64,000 nt of DNA. Origin: Pseudomonas cuatrocienegasensis (GTDB taxonomy: Bacteria > Pseudomonadota > Gammaproteobacteria > Pseudomonadales > Pseudomonadaceae). Shown here piece after piece: positions 10,226-25,115 of this stretch (positions within the stretch are counted from its first letter, which is position 1; each line of letters opens with the position of its first letter). The stretch covers positions 1 through 64,000 of the forward strand of contig NZ_FOFP01000003.1 of NCBI RefSeq assembly GCF_900110925.1, in the 5' to 3' direction. The notes below the pieces were generated by a model that saw only the letters and a program-made list of their open reading frames with translations, made no database searches and was not told the DNA's origin. The translations under genes and the position numbers were made by a program.

Positions 10226-11971
10226 TTGGATGCCAGCACCATCAACAACCTGTTCCTGGTCGGTGGTCTACTGGTTGCCCTGAGCATTCTCGTCAGCGCT
10301 TTCGGCTCGCGCTTCGGCATTCCCATCCTGGTGATCTTCCTCGGCGTCGGCATGCTCGCCGGTACCGACGGCCCGGGCGGCATCGTCTTCAACAACTACC
10401 CGCTGGCCTACCTGGTCGGCAACCTGGCGCTGGCCATCATCCTCCTCGACGGCGGCATGCGCACCCGCGTATCGAGCTTTCGCGTAGCGCTCTGGCCGTC
10501 GCTGTCGCTGGCGACTGTCGGTGTGGTGATTACCGCCGGGCTGACCGGCATGGCTGCGGCCTGGCTGTTCGACCTGACGATCATGGAAGGCATGCTGATC
10601 GGCGCCATCGTCGGCTCCACCGACGCCGCGGCGGTGTTCAGCCTGCTCGGCGGACGCGGCCTCAACGAGCGGGTCAGCGCCACCCTGGAAATCGAGTCCG
10701 GCAGCAACGACCCGATGGCGGTGTTCCTCACCATCACCCTGATCGCCATCCTCGGCAGCGGCGACACCGGCCTGACCTGGGACTTGCCGCTGCAACTGCT
10801 GTTGCAGTTCGGTATCGGCGGCCTGCTCGGCCTGGGCGGTGGTTGGCTGCTGCTCAATTTGATCAACCGCATAGAACTGGCCAACGGCCTCTACCCGCTG
10901 CTGGTGGTCAGCGGCGGCTTGATCATCTTCGCCATCACCACTGCGGTGGGCGGCAGCGGCATCCTGGCGATCTACCTCTGCGGCCTGCTGCTCGGCAACC
11001 GGCCGATCCGCTCGCGCCACGGCATCCTGCATATGCTCGACGGCCTGACCTGGCTGGCGCAGATCGGTATGTTCCTGGTCCTCGGCTTGCTGGTGACCCC
11101 GCACGAACTGCTGCCCATCGCCCTGCCGGCCCTTGCCCTGGCGCTGTGGATGATTCTGTTTGCCCGACCGCTGTCGATCTTTATCGGCTTGCTGCCTTTC
11201 CGTGCGTTCCACGACCGCGAACGCGCTTTTATTGCCTGGGTCGGCCTGCGCGGCGCAGTGCCGATTATCCTCGCGGTGTTCCCACTGATGGCCGGGCTGC
11301 CCAATGCCCAGCTGTTCTTCAACGTGGCCTTTTTTATCGTCTTGGTGTCGCTGCTGCTGCAGGGCACCAGCCTGCCCTTGGCTGCCAAACTGTTGCGCGT
11401 CACGGTGCCGCCAGAGCCGCTGCCGGTTTCCCGCGCCGGGCTGGAAGTGCATGCCACCAGCCAGTGGGAGCTGTTCATCTACCGTCTGGGCAAGGAAAAG
11501 TGGTGCATCGGCGCCGCCCTGCGCGAGCTGAAGATGCCTGAGGGCACGCGGATCGCTGCGCTGTTCCGCAGCCATGAACTGCTCCACCCCTCCGGCAGCA
11601 CACGCCTGGAGGCCGGTGATCTGCTTTGCGTGATTGGCCATGAACACGATTTACCCGCCCTCGGCAAACTGTTCATCCAGGCACCCAAACGCGGCCAGGA
11701 TCTGCGCTTCTTCGGCGACTTCGTGCTCGAAGGCGACGCCGAACTCGGCGCAGTCGCGGCCCTCTACGGCCTGAAGCTGGACGAGCTGGACGCCCAGCAA
11801 AGCCTGAGCCGCTTTATCGCCCATGAAATCGGCGGCGAGCCAATTATCGGCGACCAGGTCGAGTGGCAGGGCCTGACCTGGACGGTAGCGGCGATGGAAG
11901 GGAACAAGATCCGCAAGATCGGCGTCAAATTCCCCGAAGGTGCCCGCCCGGGCCCCGGTCTGTTCCTTTAA
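10226..11971 (+). CDS. nhaP2: K+/H+ antiporter NhaP2 (CvrA)
   Basis: This is an inner-membrane cation:proton antiporter of the CPA1 family, thought to expel K+ during low osmolarity or alkaline stress. The 581-residue protein has about 12 hydrophobic segments in residues 1-390 (for example [21 protein letters not shown]), the acidic ion-site motif [15 protein letters not shown] and [12 protein letters not shown] cytoplasmic RCK_C/TrkA-C domain (about 405-490) and a CorC/HlyC-like C-terminal domain (about 500-580) follow; these are specific to NhaP2. The start is a TTG at 10226 with AGGGAG nine bases upstream; no better ATG is in frame. The next gene is mscK, giving an osmotic-adaptation pair. 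Confidence 0.9.
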   Translation: MDASTINNLFLVGGLLVALSILVSAFGSRFGIPILVIFLGVGMLAGTDGPGGIVFNNYPLAYLVGNLALAIILLDGGMRTRVSSFRVALWPSLSLATVGVVITAGLTGMAAAWLFDLTIMEGMLIGAIVGSTDAAAVFSLLGGRGLNERVSATLEIESGSNDPMAVFLTITLIAILGSGDTGLTWDLPLQLLLQFGIGGLLGLGGGWLLLNLINRIELANGLYPLLVVSGGLIIFAITTAVGGSGILAIYLCGLLLGNRPIRSRHGILHMLDGLTWLAQIGMFLVLGLLVTPHELLPIALPALALALWMILFARPLSIFIGLLPFRAFHDRERAFIAWVGLRGAVPIILAVFPLMAGLPNAQLFFNVAFFIVLVSLLLQGTSLPLAAKLLRVTVPPEPLPVSRAGLEVHATSQWELFIYRLGKEKWCIGAALRELKMPEGTRIAALFRSHELLHPSGSTRLEAGDLLCVIGHEHDLPALGKLFIQAPKRGQDLRFFGDFVLEGDAELGAVAALYGLKLDELDAQQSLSRFIAHEIGGEPIIGDQVEWQGLTWTVAAMEGNKIRKIGVKFPEGARPGPGLFL

Positions 11972-12076
11972 GACCAACCTGGCGGGCGCGCTGCACAGCG
12001 CCCGGCGGAGTCCTTACCGGGCTGTCCAGCAGCCTGATAGACTTCCCCGACCTCATTCGAGCCGCCGATCGCGACC

Positions 12077-16968
<4,892 letters not shown>

Positions 16969-16973
16969 CCAGT

Positions 16974-17022
16974 TGTGGGAGGGGCTTTAGCCGCGACAAT
17001 CGCCGCTAAAGCGCCTCCCACA
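16974..17022. repeat. REP palindrome (GTGGGAGGGGCTTTAGCC type)
   Basis: The arms TGTGGGAGGGGCTTTAGC and GCTAAAGCGCCTCCCACA pair almost fully around GACAATCGC. This is the classic Pseudomonas REP unit. It lies between convergent selO and the racemase gene, six bases after the selO stop, and probably serves as the transcript end for both. Confidence 0.85.
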
Positions 17023-17028
17023 GACGAC

Positions 17029-17727
17029 CTAAACGCCACCCAACATCCACTCCAACCCCATCGCCACATGCAGCGCGCTGCTGTCGAGCCAGGGCAGTGG
17101 CGCGTCTATGCCATCGAGCAGCAAACCGATCTCCGTGCAGCCAAGGATCGCCACTTCGGCGCCCTGCGCCTGCAGCGAGCGCAAGCAGTCCAGATAGAAC
17201 TCGCGCGCCTGGGGCAGAAACTGGCCCTGGCACAGCTCGGCAAAGATCACACGGTCGATTTCCGTCATCTGCGCTGCGCTCGGGATCATCACCTCGATGT
17301 CAAAGCGCTCGGCCAGGCGTTGACGGTAGAAGTCTTCCTGCATGGTAAAGCGCGTACCGAGCAAGGCCGCGCGTTTTACGCCTTGGTCTTGTAGCGCCTG
17401 GCCCACGGCATCACCGATATGCAACAGGGGGATATCCACTGCCGCTTCGATGGCCGGCGCCACCTTGTGCATGGTGTTGGTGGCCAGCAGCAGAGCTGTC
17501 GCCCCTGCTTGCTCCAGCCCCTGCGCGGCCTTGGCCAAAAGTGCCTCGGCCGCGAGCCAGTCACCACGGTGCTGCAGTTCGGCGACCTCGGCAAAATCCA
17601 CGGAATGCAGCAGCAACGGCGCCGAATGCAAACCACCCAGGCGTTCGCGCACGCCCTGATTGAGCAAGCGGTAGTAGCTGGCCGTGGACTCCCAGCTCAT
17701 GCCACCCAAAATGCCAAGCTGGCGCAT
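17029..17727 (-). CDS. Aspartate/glutamate racemase family protein (YgeA-like)
   Basis: The 232-residue enzyme belongs to the cofactor-independent Asp/Glu/hydantoin racemase superfamily, which inverts the alpha carbon using two active-site residues. The start MRQLGILGGMSWEST is the family signature. The second active-site motif LGCTEIGLLL has its cysteine. The first motif reads LLATNTMHK, without the usual cysteine before NT; as I recall, E. coli YgeA likewise uses Thr there, giving an asymmetric Thr/Cys pair. The likely activity is racemisation of aspartate, glutamate or a related amino acid, but substrate cannot be fixed. Confidence 0.82.
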   Translation of the reverse strand: MRQLGILGGMSWESTASYYRLLNQGVRERLGGLHSAPLLLHSVDFAEVAELQHRGDWLAAEALLAKAAQGLEQAGATALLLATNTMHKVAPAIEAAVDIPLLHIGDAVGQALQDQGVKRAALLGTRFTMQEDFYRQRLAERFDIEVMIPSAAQMTEIDRVIFAELCQGQFLPQAREFYLDCLRSLQAQGAEVAILGCTEIGLLLDGIDAPLPWLDSSALHVAMGLEWMLGGV

Positions 17728-17963
17728 ATCAACCCCCTAGGTGCAAAGCCCTGAGCCTAATCCTCAGCTGGCTTGGCGCACAGGCACAGTGCGCGCCAGA
17801 GTGGTCGGCACAGCCTTATCTATTAAATCGAAAAGGCATATAAACCTTTCCAAACATTCTTAGACTCTCTAAGCAGCAAGCCTTATCTTCTGCGCCTTGT
17901 GTGGCCGCCCAACCCGGCTTGGCCGCCGATACCTCACACGAGATTCGCACGCCAAGGATGTTC

Positions 17964-19754
17964 ATGTACTGGGACTCCCTGCCCCTGTTGTTCGTCGGCG
18001 CCCTGCTGCTGTGGGTGCTGTATGCCTTCGTCCGCGAAACCTGGAGCCCGGACATAGTCGCGGCCATCGCCGTGGCCGCGCTGCTGATTACCCAATTGCT
18101 GACCCCGGCAGAAGTGCTCAGCGTGCTGAGCAACTCGGCGCCGGTGACCATCGCCTGCATGTTCGTGCTGTCCGCCGCGCTTGAGCGCACCGGCTGCATC
18201 GACGCTCTCGGCAACTGGCTGGGTGACCTGGTCGGTACCAGCCCGATCCGCGTGCTGACCGGCCTGACAGTCACCGCCCTGGTGGCCTCCGCCTGCCTGA
18301 ACAACACCCCCGTGGTGGCCATCCTCACCCCGGTGGCGATTTCCCTGGCGCGCCGCGCCGGCACTCTGCCGTCGAAGCTGCTGATTCCGCTGTCCTACGC
18401 CACTATTCTCGGCGGCACCCTGACCATGATTGGCACCTCGACCAATATTCTGGTCGACGGTGTGGCACGCAAGGCAGGCCTGGCGCCCTTCGGCATCTTT
18501 GAAATCACTGGCGCCGGCCTGATCATGGCCGCGTTCGGCATGGCCTACCTGCTGACCATTGGCCATCGCCTGTTGCCCGAGCGCGAAACCCTGTCCAAGC
18601 AGTTGCGCCCGAACCTCGACCGCACTTTTATGACCGAACTGCTGGTGCCGCATGACTCGCCAGTGATCGGCAAGACCCTGCACGAAGCGCACCTCAACGG
18701 CGGCAGCGGCCTGCAGGTGCTGAAGTTCTTCCGCGACGAGCAGCAACTGACCGAGCCGGCCCACGACACCCTGCTGCTTGCCGGCGACCAACTGGTGCTG
18801 CACGGCCAGGTCAAGGACGTGGTAGAGCTGCGCGAAAGCGGCCACCTGATCTTCAACCGCAGCGATGCCTTTGAAACCATCAGCAGCCACGACGTGATCC
18901 TCGCCGAGGCCATCGTCGGGCGTAACTCGCGCTACAGCCACCGGCCCATGCGCGACCTCGACCTGACCGCGCGCTACGGCATCGCCGTGCTGGCCGTGCA
19001 CCGTCAGGACGAGAACATCCAGGGCAACCTGGATGACTTCGAACTGCAATTCGGCGACGTGATGCTGGTCGAAGGCACGCCGACACAGATCAAACGCTTT
19101 GCCGACAATGGCGATCTGATCAGCCTCAACGCTGTGCAAGAGCGTGCCTTCCGCCGCGACAAGGCGCCGATTGCAATCATCGCCACCCTCGCGGTGATGC
19201 TGCTGGCGGCTTTTGGCGTGATGCCCATCGAGGGCCTGGCGATCATCGGTGCGGTGACTGTGCTGGCGACCCGCTGCCTGGATGTGGAAGACGCCTACAA
19301 AGCGGTGGACTGGAAAATCCTCAGCCTGATCTTCGGCATGCTGGCCATCAGCATCGCCATGGACAAGGTCGGCCTGGTCAGCCTGATGGTCAGCAATGTC
19401 ATGGGCCTGATGCCCTGGGCCGGGCCGCTGCTGATGCTGAGCTTTATCTACCTGTTCACCTCGATCCTCACCGAGGTGCTGTCGAACAACGCCGTCGCCG
19501 TGCTGGTCACGCCCATTGCCATCGGCATGGCTCAACACCTGGGCGTCGACCCGCGCGCCTTCGTGGTAGCGGTAATGTTCGCCGCCAGCGCCAGCTTCGC
19601 CACGCCCATTGGCTACCAGACCAACACCTTCGTGTACAACGCCGGCGGCTATCGCTTTACCGACTTTATGAAGGTCGGTATCCCGCTCAATCTGTTGCTC
19701 TGGGTCGTGGCCAGCTTCGTGATTCCCTGGTTCTTCCCGCTCACGCCCGCATGA
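17964..19754 (+). CDS. SLC13/DASS-type permease with two RCK_C (TrkA-C) domains
   Basis: This inner-membrane permease of the divalent anion:Na+ symporter superfamily is about 596 residues long. Hydrophobic segments at the N-terminal third include LNNTPVVAILTPVAISLARR and the SATILGGTLTMIGTSTNILV signature. Two cytoplasmic RCK_C domains follow (about 205-280 and 300-375), each with the D-x-L-L/L-V-x-G pattern. A C-terminal membrane half has EVLSNNAVAVLVTPIA and the second re-entrant motif. Sulfate, dicarboxylates or other anions are possible substrates. ATG 17964 is preferred over the ATG at 17958 and the upstream frame start at 17901 because AAGG at 17954 is then six bases away. The 236 bp in front contain no gene. 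Confidence 0.85.
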   Translation: MYWDSLPLLFVGALLLWVLYAFVRETWSPDIVAAIAVAALLITQLLTPAEVLSVLSNSAPVTIACMFVLSAALERTGCIDALGNWLGDLVGTSPIRVLTGLTVTALVASACLNNTPVVAILTPVAISLARRAGTLPSKLLIPLSYATILGGTLTMIGTSTNILVDGVARKAGLAPFGIFEITGAGLIMAAFGMAYLLTIGHRLLPERETLSKQLRPNLDRTFMTELLVPHDSPVIGKTLHEAHLNGGSGLQVLKFFRDEQQLTEPAHDTLLLAGDQLVLHGQVKDVVELRESGHLIFNRSDAFETISSHDVILAEAIVGRNSRYSHRPMRDLDLTARYGIAVLAVHRQDENIQGNLDDFELQFGDVMLVEGTPTQIKRFADNGDLISLNAVQERAFRRDKAPIAIIATLAVMLLAAFGVMPIEGLAIIGAVTVLATRCLDVEDAYKAVDWKILSLIFGMLAISIAMDKVGLVSLMVSNVMGLMPWAGPLLMLSFIYLFTSILTEVLSNNAVAVLVTPIAIGMAQHLGVDPRAFVVAVMFAASASFATPIGYQTNTFVYNAGGYRFTDFMKVGIPLNLLLWVVASFVIPWFFPLTPA

Positions 19755-19810
19755 CTTGATATCCAGCGCGCGCGGCGCCATGTAACAGCCAACGCTACTG
19801 GAGCCGTTTT

Positions 19811-20245
19811 ATGTCCGATCCTCTGCTTATCCCCTGCCCCCACTGCAACGGCCTTAACCGCATTCCTCCCGCGCGCCTGGGCGACAGCCCCCGCTGTGGG
19901 CGCTGCAAGGCCGAAGTACTGCCGACAACACCCTTCGAGCTGACACAAGGCAACTTCGCCAGCCAACTCAAAGGCGACCTGCCCCTGCTGGTGGATGTCT
20001 GGGCCAGTTGGTGCGGCCCATGCCGCAGCTTTGCGCCTATCTACGAGCAGGCCGCCGGCCAGCTAAATGGCCGCTGCCGCCTGGGCAAACTGGACAGCGA
20101 GGCGGCGCCGCAACTGTCGGGCAGCCTGGGTATCCGCTCGATTCCCAGCCTGATTCTGTTCAAAGGCGGCGTGGAAGTCGCCCGCCAGAGCGGCGCCCTG
20201 CCGCTGCCCCAGTTGCTGGCTTGGCTGCGCCAGCAGGGGATCTGA
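19811..20245 (+). CDS. trxC: Thioredoxin 2 (TrxC)
   Basis: A 144-residue cytoplasmic disulfide reductase. The N-terminal zinc finger is shown by CPHC (Cys9, Cys12) and CGRC (Cys29, Cys32), which separates TrxC from TrxA. The thioredoxin fold follows, with active site WCGPC at 67-71 and the cis-proline in SIPSLILFKGG. It could reduce MsrA encoded upstream and other oxidised proteins. The gene is 56 bp after the permease; CTGGAG before the ATG is a fair ribosome site. Confidence 0.93.
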   Translation: MSDPLLIPCPHCNGLNRIPPARLGDSPRCGRCKAEVLPTTPFELTQGNFASQLKGDLPLLVDVWASWCGPCRSFAPIYEQAAGQLNGRCRLGKLDSEAAPQLSGSLGIRSIPSLILFKGGVEVARQSGALPLPQLLAWLRQQGI

Positions 20246-20339
20246 GCGGATCGGTCAACCCACTGACCGCGTGAGGTCATTCCCGCCGTCCATCATGCCC
20301 GCTAGGCTGCGAGTAAATCCCAGCCAGCGGAGTCCAAGC

Positions 20340-20783
20340 ATGTCGATGCCAGCCGAGCTGATTCGTCAGCTGACCGAAGAGCAGATTGCCTTCGTCAAGC
20401 GCAGCGGCCTCAAGGCCGAGGTGCTCGAACCCGGCTTCGTGCGCCTGTGCATGCCCCTGACGGGTAACCAGAACCATATCGGCAGCATGTATGCCGGTGC
20501 GCTGTTCACCCTGGCAGAAATGCCCGGCGGCGCGCTGTTTCTCACCAGCTTCGATGCACAGCGCTACTACCCCATCGTCAAATCCTTCAACCTCAACTTT
20601 CGCCGTCCGGCACTGGGCGATATTCGGGTCGAGGCGCGCTTGTCTGCCGAGCTGATCGACGCCCTGCAAGCCCAGGCGCAGAGCAACGGCAAAGCGGAAT
20701 TCAGCCTGACACTGGTGCTGACGAATGACGCCGGTGAGGTCGTGGCGGACAGCAGCGCGCTCTACCAACTGCGACGTCGCTGA
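20340..20783 (+). CDS. Hotdog-fold thioesterase-like protein (DUF4442/PaaI type)
   Basis: The 147-residue protein has the hotdog core: the central helix motif QNHIGSMYAGALFTLAEMPGGALF, followed by the beta strands FNLNFRRPALGDIRVEARL and AEFSLTLVLTNDAGEVVADSSALYQLR. Such proteins usually hydrolyse acyl-CoA thioesters. The start ATG at 20340 is chosen because AGCGGAG precedes it and the upstream part of the frame lacks coding character. The exact substrate is unknown. Confidence 0.75.
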   Translation: MSMPAELIRQLTEEQIAFVKRSGLKAEVLEPGFVRLCMPLTGNQNHIGSMYAGALFTLAEMPGGALFLTSFDAQRYYPIVKSFNLNFRRPALGDIRVEARLSAELIDALQAQAQSNGKAEFSLTLVLTNDAGEVVADSSALYQLRRR

Positions 20784-20865
20784 CCGCTGGCCTTGCCACA
20801 AGTCAAAAGACCAGCTAATTGATGGAGCACAATAATCATTTGCTGGCGCCTCGGCGGGAGTTTCC

Positions 20866-21663
20866 ATGTTCACCCACATCCTGATTGCCCATGACCTGCG
20901 CGACACGGCCGACATGGCCTTGCGCCGTGCAGCCCAGTTGGCCGAGCAACACGGCGCGCGCCTGAGCGTGTTGCACGTGCTCGACCCAGCGCAGACCAGC
21001 GAACAACACGAAAAGGCCCGCCAGGCCCTGGACCGCAGCCTGACGGCATTTGCCCCTGGCGGCAGCGCGTTACTGGTGCGCAGTGGCAAACCCTCGGAAG
21101 TGGTACTGCAAGAGGTGCAGGCGCAGGCGTGCGACCTGCTGGTGCTCGGCGGCCACCAACAGCGCCATGACTTTTTCTCCGGCACCAGCCTTGACCGTAT
21201 TGCCCGGCAGTGCCCCGTGCCGCTGCTGCTGGTCGCGCGCAATGAAATCCAGCCCTATAGCCGCGCCCTGTCGGCCATCGATTTTTCCCTGTGCGCCTGC
21301 AGCGCCCTGGAGCAGGGCTACCGCTTGCTCCCCGCCGATGCGCAGTTGCATGCCGTGCATGTGTTCGACCCGGACAAGGGCACGCCCGGGCAGATCGAGG
21401 CGCAACAGCAGATTCAGCGGGCGCTGATCGAACAGTTGCTGCACGATGAAGCGCAGAAACTGCCGGACAAGGGCGCGCGCCTGAGTCACTCGGTGTATGA
21501 CGGCGGCATCCTGCGCCGGCTGCAGGAGCAGCTCAAGGTACAACGCAGCGATCTGCTGGTGCTTGGCAGCCACGGCCGTAGCGCGCTGTCACAGGCGCTG
21601 CTGGGCAGCCTGGCGCAGCACTTTCTGCACAAGGCGCCCTGTGATGTGCTGGTGGTGCGCTAA
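20866..21663 (+). CDS. Tandem universal stress protein (two UspA domains)
   Basis: The 265-residue protein consists of two UspA domains (about 1-125 and 127-265). The first begins MFTHILIAHDLRDTADMALRRAAQLA and ends CPVPLLLVARN. The second begins RALSAIDFSLCACSALEQG and ends with LLVLGSHGRSALSQALLGS-LAQHFLHKAPCDVLVVR, which holds the G-2x-G-9x-G-S ATP-binding motif. The first domain has a weaker version (GGHQQRHDFFSGTS). Tandem Usp proteins in pseudomonads are often induced by low oxygen or stress. It converges with parA, with 13 bp between the stops. Confidence 0.88.
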   Translation: MFTHILIAHDLRDTADMALRRAAQLAEQHGARLSVLHVLDPAQTSEQHEKARQALDRSLTAFAPGGSALLVRSGKPSEVVLQEVQAQACDLLVLGGHQQRHDFFSGTSLDRIARQCPVPLLLVARNEIQPYSRALSAIDFSLCACSALEQGYRLLPADAQLHAVHVFDPDKGTPGQIEAQQQIQRALIEQLLHDEAQKLPDKGARLSHSVYDGGILRRLQEQLKVQRSDLLVLGSHGRSALSQALLGSLAQHFLHKAPCDVLVVR

Positions 21664-21676
21664 CCGCGCGGCGGGT

Positions 21677-22450
21677 TCACTGCGCGGCGACGAGCAGGTC
21701 GTGCAGTTCGACGAATTGCTGGGTCAGTTTGTGCCGCGGATCCATATACACCAGCGGCATGCAGGCCTGATGGGACTCGCGCATGCGCACCGAACTCATC
21801 AGGTTCACCGGTAACACCGGCAGCCCCTCGGCGATCAGCTCGTCGAGCAGTTGCTGCGGCAAGGTGGCACGAGGCTGGAACTGATTGACCACGATGCCCT
21901 CGACCGCCAGCCCCTCGTTGTGGTCATCGCGCAACTCCTCAATCTCGCGCAGCAGGCCGTACAGCGCCGTGCGTGAAAAACTGTCGCAGTCGAAGGGGAT
22001 CAGCACGCGATCCGCGGCAATCAGCGCCGAAACCGTGTAGAAGTTCAGCGCTGGCGGGGTATCGAGGTAGATGTGGTCGTAATCCTCGGCCAATTGGTCA
22101 AGGAGCTTGCTCAACTTGTTGATCTTGTATTTGGACTCGAGCTTGGGCTGCAGATCGGCCAACTCGGCCGTGGCGGTCACCACGTGCAGGTTATCGAACG
22201 GCGTCTCGTAGATATCGACCTGGTTCTTCTTGCCGAACGGCCCACTGGCCAGGGTCTGCTTGAAGAACTCGGCGATTCCCATGGGGATGTCATCACCCGT
22301 GAGCCCAGTGAGGTAATGCGTGGAGTTGGCCTGGGCATCAAGGTCGATCAGCAGGGTACGATACCCCTGGGATGCACTCACCGCCGCCAGGTTGCAGGCG
22401 ATGCTCGACTTGCCGACACCGCCTTTCTGATTGAACACCACGCGTCGCAT
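21677..22450 (-). CDS. ParA/MinD-family ATPase
   Basis: A 257-residue P-loop ATPase. The deviant Walker A KGGVGKSS is near residue 9, right after the start MRRVVFNQ; Walker A' D is in LLIDLDAQANST, and Walker B is in HIYLDTPPAL. These ATPases position DNA or protein complexes. No parB or parS-like partner is next to it, so this orphan ParA is more likely to place a cellular complex than to segregate DNA. The ATG at 22450 is selected because GGGAGGTG lies upstream and the Walker motif sits at the normal distance; the longer frame to 22504 runs through the leader. Confidence 0.88.
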   Translation of the reverse strand: MRRVVFNQKGGVGKSSIACNLAAVSASQGYRTLLIDLDAQANSTHYLTGLTGDDIPMGIAEFFKQTLASGPFGKKNQVDIYETPFDNLHVVTATAELADLQPKLESKYKINKLSKLLDQLAEDYDHIYLDTPPALNFYTVSALIAADRVLIPFDCDSFSRTALYGLLREIEELRDDHNEGLAVEGIVVNQFQPRATLPQQLLDELIAEGLPVLPVNLMSSVRMRESHQACMPLVYMDPRHKLTQQFVELHDLLVAAQ

Positions 22451-22564
22451 GTCACACCTCCCTGAACCTATAGACCCCTGGATTCTATGCAAAGGACATG
22501 ACAAGGGCGAGATGTTTGGTCACCAGATGACTCGAACAACGCTGAAAAGCACCGTCCATAAATT

Positions 22565-22590
22565 GAAAGGGCCGCATCTGCGGCCCTTTC
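22565..22590 (-). terminator. Rho-independent terminator after hemE
   Basis: A perfect 12-bp stem GAAAGGGCCGCA / TGCGGCCCTTTC with a 2-base loop starts four bases after the hemE stop codon. It separates hemE from parA, which is on the same strand. The T-run is short, so some read-through into parA is possible. Confidence 0.8.
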
Positions 22591-22594
22591 AGGA

Positions 22595-23662
22595 TTAAAC
22601 GTGGTATTGCGCTGATAACTCATGCACCGCTTCGAGGAAGGCCCCAGCATGGGCTGGATCGACTTCCGGGGTGATGCCGTGGCCCAGGTTGAAGACATGC
22701 CCGCTGCCTGCGCCATAACTGCTCAGGATACGCGCCACTTCGGCGCGAATGGCTGATGGCTTGGCATACAGCACCGTCGGATCCATATTGCCCTGCAGTG
22801 CTACCTGCTGGCCAACGCGACGACGCGCCTCGCCAATATCGCAGGTCCAGTCCAGCCCCAGTGCATCAGCGCCCGCGGCGGCCAGCGACTCCAGCCACAA
22901 CCCACCGTTCTTGGTGAACAGAATCACCGGCACCTTACGGCCGTCGTGCTCGCGGATCAGGCCGGCAACGATCTTCTGCATATAGGCCAGGGAGAACTCC
23001 TGGTAGGCCGCCGACGACAGGTTGCCGCCCCACGTATCGAATATCTGCACGGCCTGGGCGCCCGCGCGGATCTGCCCATTGAGGTAGAGGGTCACCGACT
23101 GCGCCAGCTTGTCGAGTAGGGCGTGCATGGCTTCAGGCTGGTCGTAGAGCATCGCCTTGATCTTGCGGAAGTCCTTCGACGAGCCGCCCTCGACCATGTA
23201 GGTCGCCAGGGTCCAGGGGCTGCCGGAGAAGCCGATCAGCGGTACACGGCCACCCAGCGCCGACTTGATGGTGCGCACAGCATCCATCACGTAGCCCAGG
23301 TCCTGCTCCGGGTCGGGGATCGGTAACGCGTCGATATCGGCGGCGCAGCTGATGACCTTCTTGAAGCGCGGCCCTTCGCCGGTCTCGAAATACAGGCCCT
23401 GACCCATGGCATGGGGAATGGTGAGGATGTCGGAAAACAGGATCGCCGCGTCGAGTTGCGGGTAGCGGTCCAGAGGCTGCAGGGTCACCTCACAGGCGAA
23501 CTCGGGGTTCATCATCAGCTTCATGAAGTCCCCGGCCTTGGCGCGGCTGGCGCGGTATTCCGGCAGGTAACGACCGGCCTGGCGCATCATCCACACCGGG
23601 GTGACGTCGACAGGTTGCTTGAGCAGAGCACGAAGGAAGCGGTCGTTCTTCAGGGCGGTCAT
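22595..23662 (-). CDS. hemE: Uroporphyrinogen decarboxylase HemE
   Basis: HemE removes four carboxyl groups from uroporphyrinogen III to give coproporphyrinogen III in haem synthesis, in the cytoplasm. The 355-residue length matches the family. The first signature [21 protein letters not shown] carries the substrate-binding Arg residues, and [22 protein letters not shown] is the second. ATG 23662 is chosen because it begins [17 protein letters not shown], the family N-terminus, with CGGGAA upstream; the longer frame to 23929 is not conserved in character. Confidence 0.97.
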   Translation of the reverse strand: MTALKNDRFLRALLKQPVDVTPVWMMRQAGRYLPEYRASRAKAGDFMKLMMNPEFACEVTLQPLDRYPQLDAAILFSDILTIPHAMGQGLYFETGEGPRFKKVISCAADIDALPIPDPEQDLGYVMDAVRTIKSALGGRVPLIGFSGSPWTLATYMVEGGSSKDFRKIKAMLYDQPEAMHALLDKLAQSVTLYLNGQIRAGAQAVQIFDTWGGNLSSAAYQEFSLAYMQKIVAGLIREHDGRKVPVILFTKNGGLWLESLAAAGADALGLDWTCDIGEARRRVGQQVALQGNMDPTVLYAKPSAIRAEVARILSSYGAGSGHVFNLGHGITPEVDPAHAGAFLEAVHELSAQYHV

Positions 23663-23774
23663 GGCAGTTCCCGAGAAAAGTAATCGGTAAAAAAGTGCGG
23701 GCATTTTCGCAGAGCGCAAAACAAAAGGCACGGTGGGGACCATGCCTTTTACCAATTGCGACGATTTGCCTCGC

Positions 23775-25115
23775 TCAAGAAAAATACGGCGCGCCACGCC
23801 GCTGCAGGCCCTGAAAGAGCCGGACGCAGAAGGCCAAGGATAGCGCCAGCAGGACCAACCACGACCACAACAGCAGGCTCGTGGATTCATCTTTAGAGAG
23901 CAACCAGGCGCTACTGGCAATAGCGACAATCATCATCACAAATTCGAAAAGCCGCCAGCGGCCCAGCGTATAACCTAGCAGGCCAATCTGCAAAGCCTGC
24001 GCTAAACCCAGAGACAGAATCACCAACAGATAGAGCCAGACCCACTGCAGCCAGGCGGTTGGAAAACCATAATTCCAACCGATCAGGCTGATAAAGAGTC
24101 CCAGGAAAACCAGTCGCTCCGACATGCCACGCAATATCTGCAGGCACAACCCCAAGAGCCACCGCCTGTCACTCGGCAACCCCGGCAGCAAGCACAACTC
24201 GGCGACTAGCGACTGGCTGGTACGATTACGCTCTGCCAGCAGATAACGTGCAGGCTGCGATACCAGCATCAGACATGCGGCAACTATTCCATAGGCAATA
24301 ACAAAACGAGTTCCACGATTCGGCTCCAGCCACAGCAAAAAGCCAATGCCACTGCATACAAACAGCGCACCCAGCAGTCGGTTAGGCCAGCTCGCCTCCT
24401 GGATGATGCCCTTTAGTTCGGGAGCGAGCACCTCGCGCAGCCGCTGGACTGGACTCAGTCCAGCGCTTAAATCCGGCGCATTTGCCTTACGGAATAGCGC
24501 CACATCTTCGTCCTGCACGGTCAGCCGCAATGGCATCTCGACAGCTAGCGCTAGTATCGGCCAGCGTCGCTTGCATACGTAGAACCACAGGGCTGCTGCC
24601 AGGGTCAGGATGACCAGGGCGGGCACTCCATACTCTGCGGTCGTCTGCGGCCACCAGGCCTGCCAATAAGTGCCGGCCAGCAGCAGAACAGGCACTATAG
24701 CTGCGGTTATGTGATGAGCAGGCAACACCAGTATCAACAAAGCCAGGCTCCAGCCCAGCAGCAGCCCAGCCCCCAGGCGGGAAACATTTGCGTATTCAGA
24801 TAGCGCCGCCAGGCTGGAAATAGCCAGAAGGCATAACCCCAAATTGGCAACGACACCAAGGCTCACCACCCTGATAGCTCCCGGCATCCGCAATCCGAGC
24901 ATATGCCAGGCAAGCTGAAAAGGCCGCGCAGAAACCAGCAGCCCCCACTGCAACCCCGCGAGCAACCAGGCCAAAGTCTGCACATTCTGCATACTATTGC
25001 CGCGTACCTTCGGACCGAAGTAAACGCTCAAGATGGTCAACGTGCTGCAGATGGCAAGGGCAAACAACAGACGCTGGCTTTCCGGCCACAGACTACGCCA
25101 GTGCATAGCGATCAT
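23775..25115 (-). CDS. Polytopic membrane protein, probable ABC permease partner
   Basis: A 446-residue protein with about 12 predicted hydrophobic segments, for example [30 protein letters not shown] and [26 protein letters not shown] charged cytoplasmic stretch (about 190-245) divides it into two membrane halves. I recognise no specific family motif. Its ATG overlaps the ATPase stop as ATGA, so it is translationally coupled and almost certainly forms the membrane part of that ABC system. Base composition is slightly lower in GC than its neighbours. Substrate unknown. Confidence 0.75.
   Translation of the reverse strand: MIAMHWRSLWPESQRLLFALAICSTLTILSVYFGPKVRGNSMQNVQTLAWLLAGLQWGLLVSARPFQLAWHMLGLRMPGAIRVVSLGVVANLGLCLLAISSLAALSEYANVSRLGAGLLLGWSLALLILVLPAHHITAAIVPVLLLAGTYWQAWWPQTTAEYGVPALVILTLAAALWFYVCKRRWPILALAVEMPLRLTVQDEDVALFRKANAPDLSAGLSPVQRLREVLAPELKGIIQEASWPNRLLGALFVCSGIGFLLWLEPNRGTRFVIAYGIVAACLMLVSQPARYLLAERNRTSQSLVAELCLLPGLPSDRRWLLGLCLQILRGMSERLVFLGLFISLIGWNYGFPTAWLQWVWLYLLVILSLGLAQALQIGLLGYTLGRWRLFEFVMMIVAIASSAWLLSKDESTSLLLWSWLVLLALSLAFCVRLFQGLQRRGAPYFS

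Noticed and set aside
17934..19781. 615-residue open frame on the minus strand
   Set aside because: It mirrors the SLC13-type permease; it is full of His and Gln and has no membrane segments or motif.
20252..20269. Weak hairpin CGGTCA/TGACCG after trxC as a terminator
   Set aside because: The stem is only six base pairs and has no T-run, so it is not reported as a feature.
21677..22450. ParA as part of a plasmid-type partition system
   Set aside because: No ParB, parS-like repeats or replication gene are nearby, and the surrounding genes are chromosomal housekeeping genes.
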